Below are positions 42,335 to 53,621 of a stretch of 64,000 bases of DNA, one piece after another (position 1 is the first letter of the stretch; every line of letters begins with the position of its first letter). Below the pieces are notes generated by a model. That model was not told the origin of the DNA and did no database searches. It was given only the letters and a program-made list of their open reading frames with translations. Source of the stretch: Armillaria gallica (Eukaryota; Basidiomycota; Agaricomycetes; Agaricales; Physalacriaceae); NCBI GenBank assembly GCA_037576215.1, contig JBANDB010000014.1, positions 620,001 through 684,000 on the forward strand, read 5' to 3'. The translations under genes were made by a program, and so were the position numbers.

Positions 42335-45300
42335 TCAGTCAAGATCATCATCATTTCCTCGGAGTCGAAAGGTGCTAAGAGTCCAGCCGTAGCACTTTCT
42401 TAATCGGTGACCAACACTAAGAAATAAACGTGTCAGGCCGCTCATCTCATGCACAGCACAGTCACCCACATTCTTAACAAATGAGAGCCTAGGATAGCGT
42501 CCGGGTGTGGCTACATAGAATCCCGTTTAAGACACATAGAGGAATCTTTACTGTAGAAACGTACACGATGGAATGAAATGGGTCGGGCAGTCTTTGCCGG
42601 GGGGTCAAACCGAACAGAGGAACCTGCAGTCTGAATTACGTCGAAACCCAGCCGTTTCATTGCCTACAAAAGATCAGGAATTATGGTCGAAATGAAAGCG
42701 ATAGGAGACACGAACACGCTCAAAGTCTCCCCACCGGACATGTCCTCGTTTCGGGTTTTCCTTTGGCTCAGTATCCAGGGCATCGGGATCGACGGCCAGA
42801 AGTCGCTGGAACACCTGGACGCAGATATCAACGGTGGGTTTTTTTTCCTGCCAGGTGCTTCGGTAGACGTACCTTGAGCATCTTCTTTGGTAAATCGAAA
42901 AATGGAGGTAGAAAATCCGGAAACTCTTTCAGGTCAAGTGCGAGTTCCTCTGTATCTGGCCTCTCTGTCGGGGTGAGTTCTGAGGCCTGAGCACCTTTGG
43001 TTTTGGGCTTCTCCTTGGGCCTCGATTGTTGGGTCTCGCTGACATAGGAATGTCCGGATTGAGCGCTGGACTGAGACGGTATCGACGTAGGAAAAGGTGT
43101 GAAGGTCTTTGGCGGGGTCTGGCTCAATGCGGGCGTCATGTCCACTAGGGAATTCCCTGCTTCTTGGGCTGCTGCTATGGCTTGTGCCATCTCGACAAAG
43201 GTTTCCAAGAATGTCGGCCTGGCCCCGTTAGGATCCAATAATCCATACTCGCGCGCAACCCGCCCCTTTTCATTGGATCTATCAATGCTATGAGCCGCAT
43301 TCCAGAAATATTCGTCGGCCTCCTTCCACAATTGGTCCAGAGCTCGGATTTTATGGACGCCGTCGTCGGCCTGCCGAGGAACATTGAACATTCTCTGTAC
43401 GGCCTGCATCATGAGATTGCCAGTTTCGTGGACAATGTTACTCCAGTGACTCGACCCATAGTCGTTCAGATCGGTCGCCTGTTTGTGATATTTAAAGTTA
43501 CCTCCCACCGTAGATATCCAGTCGATCTTTTCGGGGTCCATGGGAATAACATATTTCAACATGCCTTGGGTGATAACGTCCCCGCTTTTCTGGAAGGCGT
43601 ATTGGCGAAGAGTCTCACCGAATGGAGACATCACCATGTTTGCATGGAATTCACAAACTGAGATGGATTAGCCAAAATCAACCTTCACTGTATATAGCTT
43701 ACCAACTGCATAATCACCGAGTACTTCGAAAGCCTCTGCGCTGAATTTAGCAGCTTCAGAGGGAGAAGCATGCTAGGAAAGATCCGTGACGTGAGAAGAG
43801 TAGATTAGACTATGTCAAATGCTACTAACCAATTTACGGGAAATTCCGTCATGAAATCCGACGGCAGAGGACCCATTTGATTCCGATCCCATGGACTGGA
43901 TGATGAGACAGTCCAGCTCGGTCTGCAACGAGTGCGTGCTCCAATACTGGTGGTTGGTTTCAATGTGGGACATGCCTGTTTGATCCTACAAGTACGGCCA
44001 CATGAGTGATTTGAATTCGACATGCTGAAAACTTACTCTATATCGTTTGAAGTAGGGACGGTAATACTCGCAGTATGTGATGACTTGTCTAAGCTTCACC
44101 CAGAGCATTTGCATGTAGTTGTGGGCTCGCACGCCACAGGCGAAGAGCCTCCACATAAGGTCATCGTCCTTCCGGTAAGCACGCTCGATGGAGAAAGGGG
44201 TGCACAGTCCACGGCGCGCCAAATCTTCAAAAATCTCTTTTGCGGAATACCACAAATTGTTGGCCATCTATTTTTGCAAAAGATGATCATGCACATATGA
44301 AGGGAAAGCCAAGAGAGACTTACATGAAGATGGAAGTTTAGATTAATAAAGGCGTCCCCCGAGGTATGCATTTCGATGTATGCGTTACCTAAACTGAGGA
44401 TTTGAGGAGAAGGTATAATGCTGCGCCTTCTGGTGCCGTTGGTCCGCATGAAGAACTCGAAGTCCCTTCTCCAGATTTCTGCTGTGTCTCGCGTACGATC
44501 CTGAAAAAGAAATCAGGACAGGAAGCAGCCGGATCTCAGTGACCTACATATTCTGAGACGGCAATAGCTCTTGCAGTTTCCCATTGGAGATTGGGTATTT
44601 TGCAGCCTTCCAATAGAGCGGCTAAGAAACAGGGTCAGAAAAGCGATCGATGGCCATAAAGCATTCATACCGTGACGCCTCTGAAAGAAGCCGTCAGTAT
44701 TCCAGACCATAAGAGGACACATCAATGCTTTTCACTTACAGCAAGCCACTCGCTTGGAGGTTCCAAACGTCGGCGTTTCGGTGCAGGTTTTGTTCTTGGC
44801 GGTACACAACAATCATTTGTAGAAGCATAGGTGTGGTAAAGTGTGAGTGTTTCATCGTTGACACCTTCACCGAAGCTCTCTGTAAACAACACGTGCAGAA
44901 GAAGTATGCTAAATTCGCACCAAACTCGACCTATGGGGCTCTAACTTAGTTCACTGGATATCGGAAGGGCAAAAGACCTACAGCTGCTTTGTTCCAAGTC
45001 TTTTTGTTTCCAAGTCCTTTTCCAGGATATCTTCCAGCAGGCAACGGTACCGGCGGGTCAGAACAGTGACTCAACATTTTTCGACCTTCAACTCGGCCAT
45101 GAATCTGTAAAACCCTGATCATAGCCATAAAGATCTGAGACATGTACACTTAGACTCTGGCTCACCAGGCTTCAAATGTTTTCTTTCCACTTCCCTTGCA
45201 ATGCTTCACAGTGTTGTCAAGCCACTCGACCAACCAAGGATTCGCGTCCCACTTCTTCGCCCGCTCAACATGAACAGACATACTATTGAATGTTTCAGGA

Positions 45301-45536
45301 AAAAGACACGTCGTTCAGGCGAGAAAGACGCGTTTTTCAATCGTTCTTTATAGATGTGTGTCGACTTGGGGATGAAGCTTACGTTGTTTGGCAGAAACAA
45401 ACACTGTAAAGGTTACCCTTTTGATTGTGCGGCCATCGTGCGAGTTGTGACACTTACATAAATGTATTCCACGGATGAACCTTGAACACCGTGACGGCGA
45501 TATCTGCCACGTCCAGCAGAAAGTTTTCGGGAGGGT
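42335..45536 (-). CDS. Large uncharacterised protein with C-terminal HicA-like domain
   Basis: Multi-exon gene of unknown role; the 5' end is uncertain (exons traced back to about 45536). The body has ordered blocks: H-V-E-R-A-K-K-W-D-A-N-P-W, N-L-Q-W-E-T-A-R-A-I-A, R-R-D-F-E-F-F-M-R-T-N, N-N-L-W-Y-S-A-K-E-I-F and P-F-G-E-T-L-R-Q-Y-A. A Ser/Pro/Lys-rich linker follows (about 42900-43130). The C-terminal exons (42350-42740) resemble the small bacterial HicA fold: an A-M-K-R-L-G-F helix, a G-S-S-V-R-F strand, and an I-S-F-H-R-P-H-P turn. Where bacterial HicA has G-S-H with a catalytic histidine, this copy has G-S-S, so nuclease activity is doubtful. An intron with a weak GTTCGT donor splits the domain. 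The HicA likeness rests on pattern recognition only. Confidence 0.6.
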
Positions 45537-46045
45537 CAATGGTTCCGATAGGTTAGAGACGTCGGATGGATCAACTCTAAATGTTATTCAATACTAAGGT
45601 CGCAAATTGAAGGCAAAGCACCCGGAAGATTTGCACCGGGGCTCGGCGGTTGACAACGTTGAAGCTTGAAGGTGCACATAAAGTTAGGTTTCGAGAAAAC
45701 CGTTACTCACAGCGAAAGAGGGGCGTATACTTTCTCCACCATTGGAAAGGAGAGCAATGACCAGCTGCACCGTGGCCAAGGGTCTCAAGGCGCGTCCGGA
45801 AAATCCCGAACTCCGTCGAGTCTGTCATATGACCAAATATCAATTGATGCCTGCCTATGCCTGCAACTCGGACTCACTGAATGGAAGACCCACTGAATAC
45901 TCTTCACACCCACCTATGACCGTATCTGATTAGAAATCTAAGAATGCTGACGAGACATACCCGGTGGATGTTACTAAGACCGGCTAAGGCTTGCATACAA
46001 AACCGTGTTATCAGTTGCTCTTCTCAACGAATATCTTTCAGCCAA
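45537..46045. promoter_or_regulatory. Divergent region, HicA-like gene / aldehyde dehydrogenase
   Basis: About 500 bases between divergent genes. It may contain a first exon of the minus-strand gene, since no clear start codon was found in its traced exons. Open frames on the plus strand (45666-45896) are unsupported. Confidence 0.4.
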
Positions 46046-48323
46046 ATGCCTTCTACCTTTACCTACACATTCGACACCCCGCTGTACCAGGGCAAATCAA
46101 CCTTCAATACTGGTCTTTTTATCAACGGGGAGTTTGTTGATCCCGTTGATAATGCAAAGATTGAGTCAGTGTGGATCTATCGCTGCTTATAGATGAATGC
46201 TAACTTGAGTCCTCGTAGGGTGGTTAATCCCTGTACGAACCTTCTAAGTCTTTTCTTGTAGTTATCGGTTCATGGGGGTGTGCAACAGCGACCGGGAAAG
46301 TGATCACGTCTGTTTCTGCGGGGTCAGCCAAGGATGTAGATATCGCAGTCAAGGCAGCAAAGCAGGTTCTGCAATCATCATCAGCGCGTATCCTATCTTA
46401 GTGACACCCTCCAGGCGTACAAGACCTCCTGGGGTCTCAAGGTACCTGGAACCGATCGGGGTAGAATGCTGAGCAAGTTGGCCGATCTAATCGAGCAGAA
46501 TGCAGACGAGTTTGCAGCTCTGGAGGCCTTGAATGTCGGTATGTATTGGTATATACACCTATTAAACATGAGTACTAACCGGGTTTAAGGCAAGCCATTT
46601 GGAATAGCAAGGATGGCTGACGTCGCGTCTACGATCGGTACCATACGCTATTACGCTGGGTGGGCGGATAAAATTCAAGGAAAAGTTATCGAGGTGCATC
46701 TTATCTCCTCGGGATTTTCATCTCCGGATTTATACCTTGGTAGACCAATGATGAGAAGCTCTCGTACACCAGACACGAGCCTTACGGTGTCGTTGTACGT
46801 ATTTTCGTTCTTCTTAACTGTGATTGTCTTACAGAATTGTAGGGCCAAATTGTTCCCTGGAACTATCCCTTGGTGCGTGTACCGCTTACTATAACGTTCC
46901 GCAAGTACGAAATATCACATTTAGAGCATGATTTCTTGGAAGATCGGCCCTGCCCTAGCTACCGGAAACGTGATTGTTCTGAAGGTGAGACGAAATTTAA
47001 TCCATACGGTTGTGAGGTCATCTGAACGATATATCAGCCTTCCGAATTGACCCCACTGACGGCTCTCAAACTTGCTGGACTCTGTAACGAAGCCGGTTTC
47101 CCACCAGGCGTCATTAACATTGTAAATGGATACGGTAATCACCGTTCATATCCAGTCCGTGACAGTCAATTCACGCTTTCCTAAGGTCATACTGTCGGAC
47201 AGGCTATCAGCGAGCACCCTGTTATTGAGAAGATCGCTTTTACGGGAAGTACAGCGACGGGACGAAAGATCCAAGTCGCTTCGGCAATGTCTAATCTGAA
47301 AACTGTGACTCTGGAGCTTGGTGGAAAGAGCCCAAACATTATCTTCGACGACGCAGACCTTGAGCAAGCGGTTAAATGGGCCACTCGGAGTATTTTGTAA
47401 GTCTCTGTGGACTTTCTTGGCCTCCGACACTTACTGTTGTTATTCGTAGTGGTAATATGGGTTCGTCTTGAGACCGTCTTTAACAAGTACACCCCTCTTA
47501 CAAAACGCCAGGTCAGAACTGTAATGCTGGATCCCGAATTTTCGTACAAGAAGGCATATATGACAAATTCCTTTCCATGATCACCGATGCTGCTCGTTCC
47601 CTTCAGTCAGCTACTGGAGATCCCTTTGAGCCTTCCACGAAGCACGGTCCACAAGTTTCGCAAACACAATTTGATGTGAGTCATGAGATTCTTTCTGTCT
47701 GGCATCACATTAATTGATGAAATGTAGCGCGTGATGGGCTACATCGACTCAGCAAAGACCGACGGTGCCAATGTTCACATCGGTGGTTCAAGACACGGTT
47801 CAGAGGGCTATTTTGTCCAGCCGACGATCGTAACTGAGTGTACACCTGACATGAAGATTGTGCAAGAAGAGGTCTTTGGCCCAGTAGCCGCAGTCATCAA
47901 GTTTAAGACTGAGGAGGGTGAGTGAGACCAGCACTGACTGCGGACAGACTCAAAACGTCAACAGAGGTGATCGAGATGGCGAATAACACCGTCTATGGTC
48001 TCTCCAGTGCTGTCTTTACGGAGAATTCAAGTCGTGCGGTTCGGGTAGCACATGCTCTCGAGGCTGGACAGGCGTTCGTGAGTAAATGATTCATATATGA
48101 CGTGATGGAATGTCTTATTCGCGTTGCAGGTCAATTGCCTCAACTGGGTGGAGAAAAACATGCCGTTTGGTGGATACAAACAGTCTGGCATTGGCAGGGA
48201 GCTGGGTGAGTACGCGATCGATATGTACGTGATCTTTCGACCTCGCCAAGACTATTTCTGAGTACCGGCTCTAGGTATACACAAGTCAAGGCCGTTCACA
48301 TCAATGTTGGCTTTAAAATTTAA
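46046..48323 (+). CDS. NAD(P)-dependent aldehyde dehydrogenase
   Basis: Oxidises aldehydes to acids, typically acetaldehyde to acetate in fungi. The start at 46046 leads to [12 protein letters not shown]. Exons in order give [21 protein letters not shown] and [12 protein letters not shown]. Then come V-P-W-N-Y-P-L, the cofactor loop with [10 protein letters not shown], and F-T-G-S-T-A-T-G. The general-base glutamate is in L-E-L-G-G-K-S-P-N, and the catalytic cysteine in [36 protein letters not shown] and a final [10 protein letters not shown] follow. About a dozen short introns are present, some beginning within a few codons of one another. Active-site residues are intact. Confidence 0.93.
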
Positions 48324-48645
48324 CATAATCTTTACCAATCTCTGTACGAATGATATCGTTGTACACTACTTGCGCTTGGTATGGAATCACGATCGTGTTT
48401 ATATGAGACGATCGACGCGTCACAGCGGTTGCGGCCCCACCACCGTCATCAGAGTCATTTGAGTCTCATCGGTCTATTCAATTTATATCATATCGTCACA
48501 AAATACGTCAGGATCATCGCACTGGATCGCTCCTCTTTTGGGGGTAGTCGAGGATATAAAAACCCGCATAAATTAGGAAAATTTTTGTATCGAATCCCAC
48601 AACAACAAAGTCTTACCACCAACTCTATTCAACAACAAACTCATC
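48324..48645 (+). promoter_or_regulatory. HSP12-like promoter with TATA box
   Basis: 322 bases upstream of the HSP12-like start. A TATAAAAA sequence lies at 48554-48561, 85-92 bases before the ATG. A G-run at 48539-48544 could act as a stress-response-type element, but the core AGGGG is not exact. The region 48324-48540 shows no gene. Confidence 0.5.
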
Positions 48646-49062
48646 ATGTCAGATCTGGTCGCCAATCTTCACCGACAAAGCCGGCTCGGCTTTGAAGGTC
48701 AGTTTTACTGATTGTGCTACCGTTGTTTAATGACTAATTACATATTTCACAGCCTGATAGTCAGAAGTCTACCACTGAGCGCATGGGTGATAATGTGAAA
48801 GGATACACCGATTCTGCAGCCTCTACGCTCCAGCCTCAGGTTCGTCCAAAGACGCGTCTATCGAGCAGTCTCGCTAACACTTCATCGTAGGGTGAGAAGA
48901 CTAACACCCAGAAGATGGGAGACAAGTTCAGCGGCAACTCCAATGAGAATGATGTGAGTTACAGGTTGGAAATCATTACAATTATTCTTATGCTACCTTC
49001 AGCAATCCATGATGGGCAAGGCGAAAGATGCCATGGGTCTTGGCGGCGGCGAAAGGAAGTAA
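48646..49062 (+). CDS. HSP9/HSP12-family stress protein, first exon apparently frameshifted
   Basis: Small hydrophilic heat-shock/stationary-phase protein that associates with membranes. Exons 2-4 are intact: P-D-S-Q-K-S-T-T-E-R-M-G-D, then D-S-A-A-S-T-L-Q-P-Q, then G-E-K-T-N-T-Q-K-M-G-D-K-F-S-G-N-S-N-E-N-D, then M-G-K-A-K-D-A-M-G-L-G-G-G-E-R-K before TAA. In exon 1 the ATG at 48646 is followed by sequence that spells the family start (M-S-D-S-G-R-Q-S-F-T-D-K-A) only if two single bases are missing, one near 48653 and one near 48668. As written, translation from the ATG would stop in exon 2 after 18 codons. Either the assembly has two errors or the gene is broken. All introns have good GT-AG ends and a TATA box is present. 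Confidence 0.8.
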
Positions 49063-49147
49063 AGCTGTTGGCCGGTTATTTCTGTATTATATGTGTAGCG
49101 AATCATCTTTACGTTGCGATTAAATGTCATGATTGCGATGGTTACAG

Positions 49148-50742
49148 TCATATCTGAAGGATCGCTATCTTCTTCGTCTCCTCAGCAATCGCATTGTCAA
49201 CATCCTTCTCAGGCGTTTCATCCTTCTTCGATCGTTGCTCTCTTCCAGCGCCTTGATATCCTTTTCCTCCTTACTTTCTTGAATTAACCTGTCTAGCTCC
49301 GCTTGCAATTCGTCTTCGTCATATACATCCTTTGCTCCAATCGCGACGTCTCCGCCGATGCGTACAGCGTCGTCTATCTCTTTGGCGTCGGCATTAGCTT
49401 CTGCCATTGCCTCCATGGTCTGTTCGATGGACTCGCGTTGTAGCAAAGGATGTGAGAGAACGGTACGCAGGGTTGAGGTGGATTGAGCATATGATTCAAG
49501 TATCTAAAAATGCTGTCAATCTCGATAGTGATAAAATATCAGTACAAACTTACTTGAACATTTGCGGCTGCTGCTTCAACCCTAATGAGGGTGTTTTCCA
49601 GCGTGTCAAGAGCACCCAGTCGTTTGGAAAGAACATCTTGAAGCTGTTTTCGACATCGGATATAACTCAGAGCAATTGTCTGTCGCTTCTGCCTCAAAGC
49701 TTCTGCAGCTTTCTGTGTAGAACTAGAAGGGTTCGTCTATCAGTCGAGCCAGGCTTTGGAGGAATAAGACTTACAGGTCAATCTTCTTCTGAAGAGCTTC
49801 GATTTGATTGTGTAGGTTGGTGACGGCCGATTTGAGCTCCAGGACACCTCGGTCAACGGCAGTGATTCGCCACGTCTCTGGGGTAGCATCCTTATCAATG
49901 AACTTGATTACCTATAGCAAGGCGGTTAAAAGGAGAAAACCATAGAGTACGATGTCTTACCTCCTTATCAACAGTAATGATGTTCTTATCCCTTTCTAAG
50001 AATTTGATCAGAACTTTGGCATCCGTCTCGCTCATGACATGGGCCTCGTTGATACAAGCAGCAAAATCCCGGCGAAATCCTTCTACGCTGTATATCCCGT
50101 CACTTGGACCCCCGGCTTTCGCCTTCTGTTCCGCCAGAATTCTCTCGGCAGCACGTTCTAACAGGTTCAAGATAACATACTCTCCATGCCACTTCACGTC
50201 CCCAGCGTTTGAAGCGAACAAGCCATCAACGCCTATTTGTCCCAACGCCCACCAGAGGGGCTTGGCTATTAGATATGACGCGACTAGTGAAGGCAGGGTA
50301 TAGAGGAGTGAATGTGACGCGTAAATGGACTGTGGCAGAGATAGGAAAGCGGAAACAGGTATCAGTGCAGGTGGGGTCTTGCTATTGGAAGGCGCTATTA
50401 GTTCAGTCTTCGCTGACAGGCAACGTCAGTAATGGGGGCAACGCAGCAAAGAGGACTCACAATGACTGTACTCAAGCCAGCTGGTTTTCCAACGCCCTCG
50501 ACCCTCAGATTTTCACTTATTCTGGCAGATGCATTCAGCACGAGTCTGCTTTGGATGCTGGTTTGTATCCCAGTGGCGACAAAATCTTCGAAGGTTCTCC
50601 GCCACCATTCTATGCTTGAATGAAATCCAGCGGGATCTGAGTTCTTCTGCCAGGATATGTTGTTCGAGTAGAGTGCTTGCAGCCGGGACGATGAGGTGGC
50701 GCTGTACGTTGGAAGACTGAGAAGTGAAGGCAGAGATGTCAT
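49148..50742 (-). CDS. ESCRT-III-like protein of the CHMP7/Snf7 type
   Basis: Probable homologue of CHMP7, which recruits ESCRT-III to the nuclear envelope and endosomal membranes. The start (50740-50742) gives M-T-S-L-P-S-L-L-S-L-P-T-Y. It leads to the CHMP7-type N-terminal half with S-R-L-Q-A-L-Y-S, S-I-E-W-W-R-R-T-F-E and, in later exons, G-L-F-A-S-N-A-G-D, I-L-N-L-L-E-R-A-A-E and L-I-K-F-L-E-R-D-K-N. The Snf7 core follows with T-W-R-I-T-A-V-D-R-G-V-L-E-L-K, E-A-L-R-Q-K-R-Q-T-I-A and L-S-K-R-L-G-A-L-D-T-L-E-N-T-L. An acidic helix has D-E-D-E-L-Q-A-E-L-D-R-L. A 49-base intron (GTAAGG...GAAG) near 49231-49279 restores the frame into a short tail ending A-I-L-Q-I. Confidence 0.85.
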
Positions 50743-51102
50743 GGCGGTCGTCAGTAGAAGAGAAGTGAGAAAGCAAGCAGCGTGGAACGCGTTCAAGGTC
50801 AAAGCCTTGAACAACAGAGACAAATACTCCAAATTTGGACGTGACTCTTCGGGAATTGGCCCCGTGATCATCTTCCATTCCAGTTTTATTCCTCCAATTT
50901 CGCGACGCGTGCTGAACTGTCCTCTTGCGTGCGTACTCTGGCCTTGAAACAGCGAAACAGCGTTGCATACCTCACACTGCTTCATTCACGCGTTTGGAGT
51001 ATCCTGAATCGGAACGTGCCTTGGGGTAGCCTACTGCGCACAACAGGAAAACTTGGCAAAACAAGTCGTACGTTTCTCGACCTCGGCGGTCAGCAGCGTA
51101 CA

Positions 51103-51110
51103 TATAAAGA
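51103..51110 (+). promoter_or_regulatory. TATA box of cluster paralogue A
   Basis: TATAAAGA about 90 bases upstream of the ATG at 51198, in the divergent region shared with the CHMP7-type gene. Confidence 0.55.
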
Positions 51111-51197
51111 TAGGCGCTGAGCTTCGGGCGCTTGCTCGCCTTCTCCGAAACATGTTGATAAGGAGATAACCGAGGCCCCACTTTCTTCTCCTTCGAC

Positions 51198-52287
51198 ATG
51201 CTGGCGCTCGCCTGGGGTATTCTGTTTTTCCTCTTCAAAACACGGCTGGTCCTGGCCCAGGAGGCAACGTGCAATGCGACGTTTAACGATAGTTGGGTAG
51301 GCAGTCTGCTGGTTTTTCGCTGTAAACCACTGACCGGTCACGTAATGGCGCCTAGGTGTACAATTCTCTCAATCAGAGTGCCTGCAGCATAGCTTCATCC
51401 CTTATGGGCGCTTGTACTTCCTCGAGTAAGTGTGGGCACACTACTTCATTGACTTACCATTTGGATTCACCTTTGTCTTGTGTAGCCTATACTGTTGTAC
51501 CATTGGAAATAGGACAAATCTACGATGGCCCATGGAAAGGATCCGATACTCCTTGCTTATGCAGTTCCGTCTACTATTCCCTGTTGAGCACATGCGCTTT
51601 TTGCCAGAATCGCAGTTATGCAAGGCAAGCCATGCCGTTCTCTTCAAATTCTCTACTGATATCGCGCATAGCTGGTCGACTTGGAGCACAAACTGCACTA
51701 GTGTTTATGTATCGGTGTCAGTTATATTTGGACTTGTGAATTGCAAAGTTTCTGATCAGTTCAACAGCTACCCTGGCGAAATTCCAGAAAACACTGCGGT
51801 ACCACACTGGGCTTACCAGAATGTTACAGCAAGTGTCCTACGCGCCCTCGACGTACTCTTCTGACGTCTTCATACTTAGATTTATAATGATTTTAATGAA
51901 ACAGTGGCTGCGTCAGACACTGGTAAGCCTGATGTGCATTGGGTGTTACTCAGTCGTTCATGGTTCTCGTTCATAGACGCGTCTGAATCTTCTGGGGTGG
52001 TACCAAGTGCCACTAGTACTGCAACGAGCACTTCTCCGCCGACCATAACGGCCTCTGAAAAAGTAAAGTCTGGTATAATCATCGGAGCCGTTGTGGGTAC
52101 TTTCGTCCTTCTGGCGATTATTGGAGTGGTTATATGGCTGGTAATTCGACGGCGTCGCCGACCAGAACCCGTCAAAGGAACTCGTGGTATCCTGGCGGAC
52201 TATCGACCGGTACCTCAGACTACGCAAATTCTAGCTACAGCGCCTGTGAGATGCACCTCTTCTGCATGTTTGCCCGTGACTGACTAG
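51198..52287 (+). CDS. Secreted Cys-rich single-pass membrane protein, paralogue A
   Basis: First member of the local family. A signal peptide (M-L-A-L-A-W-G-I-L-F-F-L-F...L-A-Q) precedes A-T-C-N-A-T-F-N-D-S-W at an exon end. Later exons give Q-S-A-C-S-I-A-S-S-L-M-G-A-C, then C-L-C-S-S-V-Y-Y-S-L-L-S-T-C-A-F-C-Q, then W-S-T-W-S-T-N-C, then I-P-E-N-T-A-V-P-H-W-A-Y-Q-N-V. A Ser/Thr-rich stalk with T-S-T-A-T-S-T-S-P-P follows, then a membrane helix (I-I-I-G-A-V-V-G-T-F-V-L-L-A-I-I) and the basic stop-transfer R-R-R-R-R-P. The end is ambiguous: reading straight through gives a stop at 52287, while splicing a 42-base intron would extend the tail to about 52617. Several N-glycosylation sites are visible. 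The role is unknown; topology suggests a cell-surface sensor or wall-linked protein. Confidence 0.8.
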
Positions 52288-52937
52288 GTCCGCAAGACTC
52301 CACACACTCACCATCAGAGCGCGGCAGCCCCGAGGCCTTCTAGGATGCCTTCTGAAGGTGCGGCGCCTCCTGTTCGTCAGCTGCGACGCAGTCGCAGGCA
52401 CAACAATTTGCATCACGGGTCTTCCAGGCCTTCTGGGGCAGCTTCTAACCAAGCAACATCTTCGCGCACTCGAAGGCTTCACGCACCCGAAAGGTGGTGC
52501 ACTACGCCCATACAGGCGCGCCTCAGCCATGATAATTTATATTTTCTCGAGCTGGTATCTGTACTTGATGTGGGCCATCACTTCTGCTGGTACTGGAATA
52601 CAACAGAATACAATTAGGTGGTCCCGTGAAGATCTTGCGATGAATATCGCATGATTAGTGAGAGATCCTCAACTCTCGGGGAAGACTTATGCGAACTATA
52701 GAATGCGCGATGCGAGTTTCACTGTCAGTGCGCACATCCATGGATCGGCAGGAAGATGGAGGTGCTGTCAGACTGACACACGACAATACGCAACGGGGAA
52801 AGTCAAGTGCGCTTGACGCACCGTTTAGCAAAACAACATCAACTGATGAAATTGATTCTGCACCCTTCTCGTTGAAATGATTCGGCTGGAGAATGACCAT
52901 TGTCGTCGTCGGTGGTCTTTGAGCTATCACACTTACA
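52288..52937. other. Downstream region of paralogue A
   Basis: The first 330 bases are open in the plus strand and may encode a C-terminal extension of paralogue A rich in Arg, Ser and Pro. The rest holds frames on both strands (52655-52930 minus, 52689-52880 plus) without recognisable content. Confidence 0.35.
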
Positions 52938-53621
52938 ATGCGGCTTTCCCTGCTATTTTCTCTGTGTCCCGGGGCTATCAGGGCTGATCAACTCAACGTC
53001 TTTCATTCTCCGATATTCCACATACAGACACCATGGTAAGCTTCTTTCAATTCAATGATATGCCCCCGGGGAACTCGCTGCTCTCTCTCCTTCGTCACGA
53101 AGAATCTCAGGGTGCGTCGATCGTGTTTTACTACGGCACGCAACATGAACCAAGAATCGTCCTGCTTCGTCTTCCACCTGCTACGGCCACCCGTTAACCA
53201 AGTGCAGTAACCAGTTCGTGGCCGATTGTCGTATGTTTACTCCTTGTCTAATGTACAATATGCCAGAAAGAATAACGGAGCACCCGAATGTCGTCCTCAA
53301 GTGTGCCTATCAATATTGGCGAGCTTCGGGTTCAAGTACTTCTAGCTTTGAATTGTGGATCATCTGAGAGCGACGTACCTTGTCTCATGACAACCGCAGA
53401 CTATTTTGACTACTTATTGGCACATTCGGCTCCGAAGCGCACATCAGGACTTGCGAGTGATCATCTGCACTAAAAGTACCTTGTAGCCATGCAGATCCAT
53501 CAGAATCCGTCGCTGTTACCGGTACCGTGACCAGCCCGAGTACAACGTCGACGTCGACTTCAGCACCACTGGAAACGTTCCGATGCAATCACCACGGATA
53601 GTTGGAAGCGCCTGGATGTAG
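52938..53621 (+). pseudogene. Decayed paralogue B of the Cys-rich membrane family
   Basis: A signal-peptide-like start (M-R-L-S-L-L-F-S-L-C-P-G-A-I) ends its exon with a tryptophan and a GTAAGC donor, as in the intact paralogues. About 450 bases later a stalk-like sequence occurs: D-P-S-E-S-V-A-V-T-G-T-V-T-S-P-S, followed by Thr/Ser repeats. Between them I cannot find the cysteine motifs C-x-C-S or W-A-Y in any frame, and stops interrupt the remainder. The position between paralogues A and D supports a common origin. It may instead be an unrelated small secreted gene. Confidence 0.4.

Noticed and set aside
42836..42848. Run of eight T (A on the coding strand) that seems to shift the frame of the HicA-like gene
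   Set aside because: The run lies inside a normal intron with a GTACGT donor and CCAG acceptor; after splicing the frame is continuous.
42335..45536. Large minus-strand gene considered as a KDZ- or Plavaka-type transposase
   Set aside because: None of the conserved acidic-residue contexts or zinc clusters of those families could be found.
46190..46290. Stops within the aldehyde dehydrogenase between the first two blocks, suggesting a pseudogene
   Set aside because: Two closely spaced short introns explain them, and the protein reads through all catalytic motifs.
49200..49290. Apparent frameshift near the C-terminus of the CHMP7-type gene
   Set aside because: A 49-base GT-AG intron removes the conflict and yields a sensible acidic tail.
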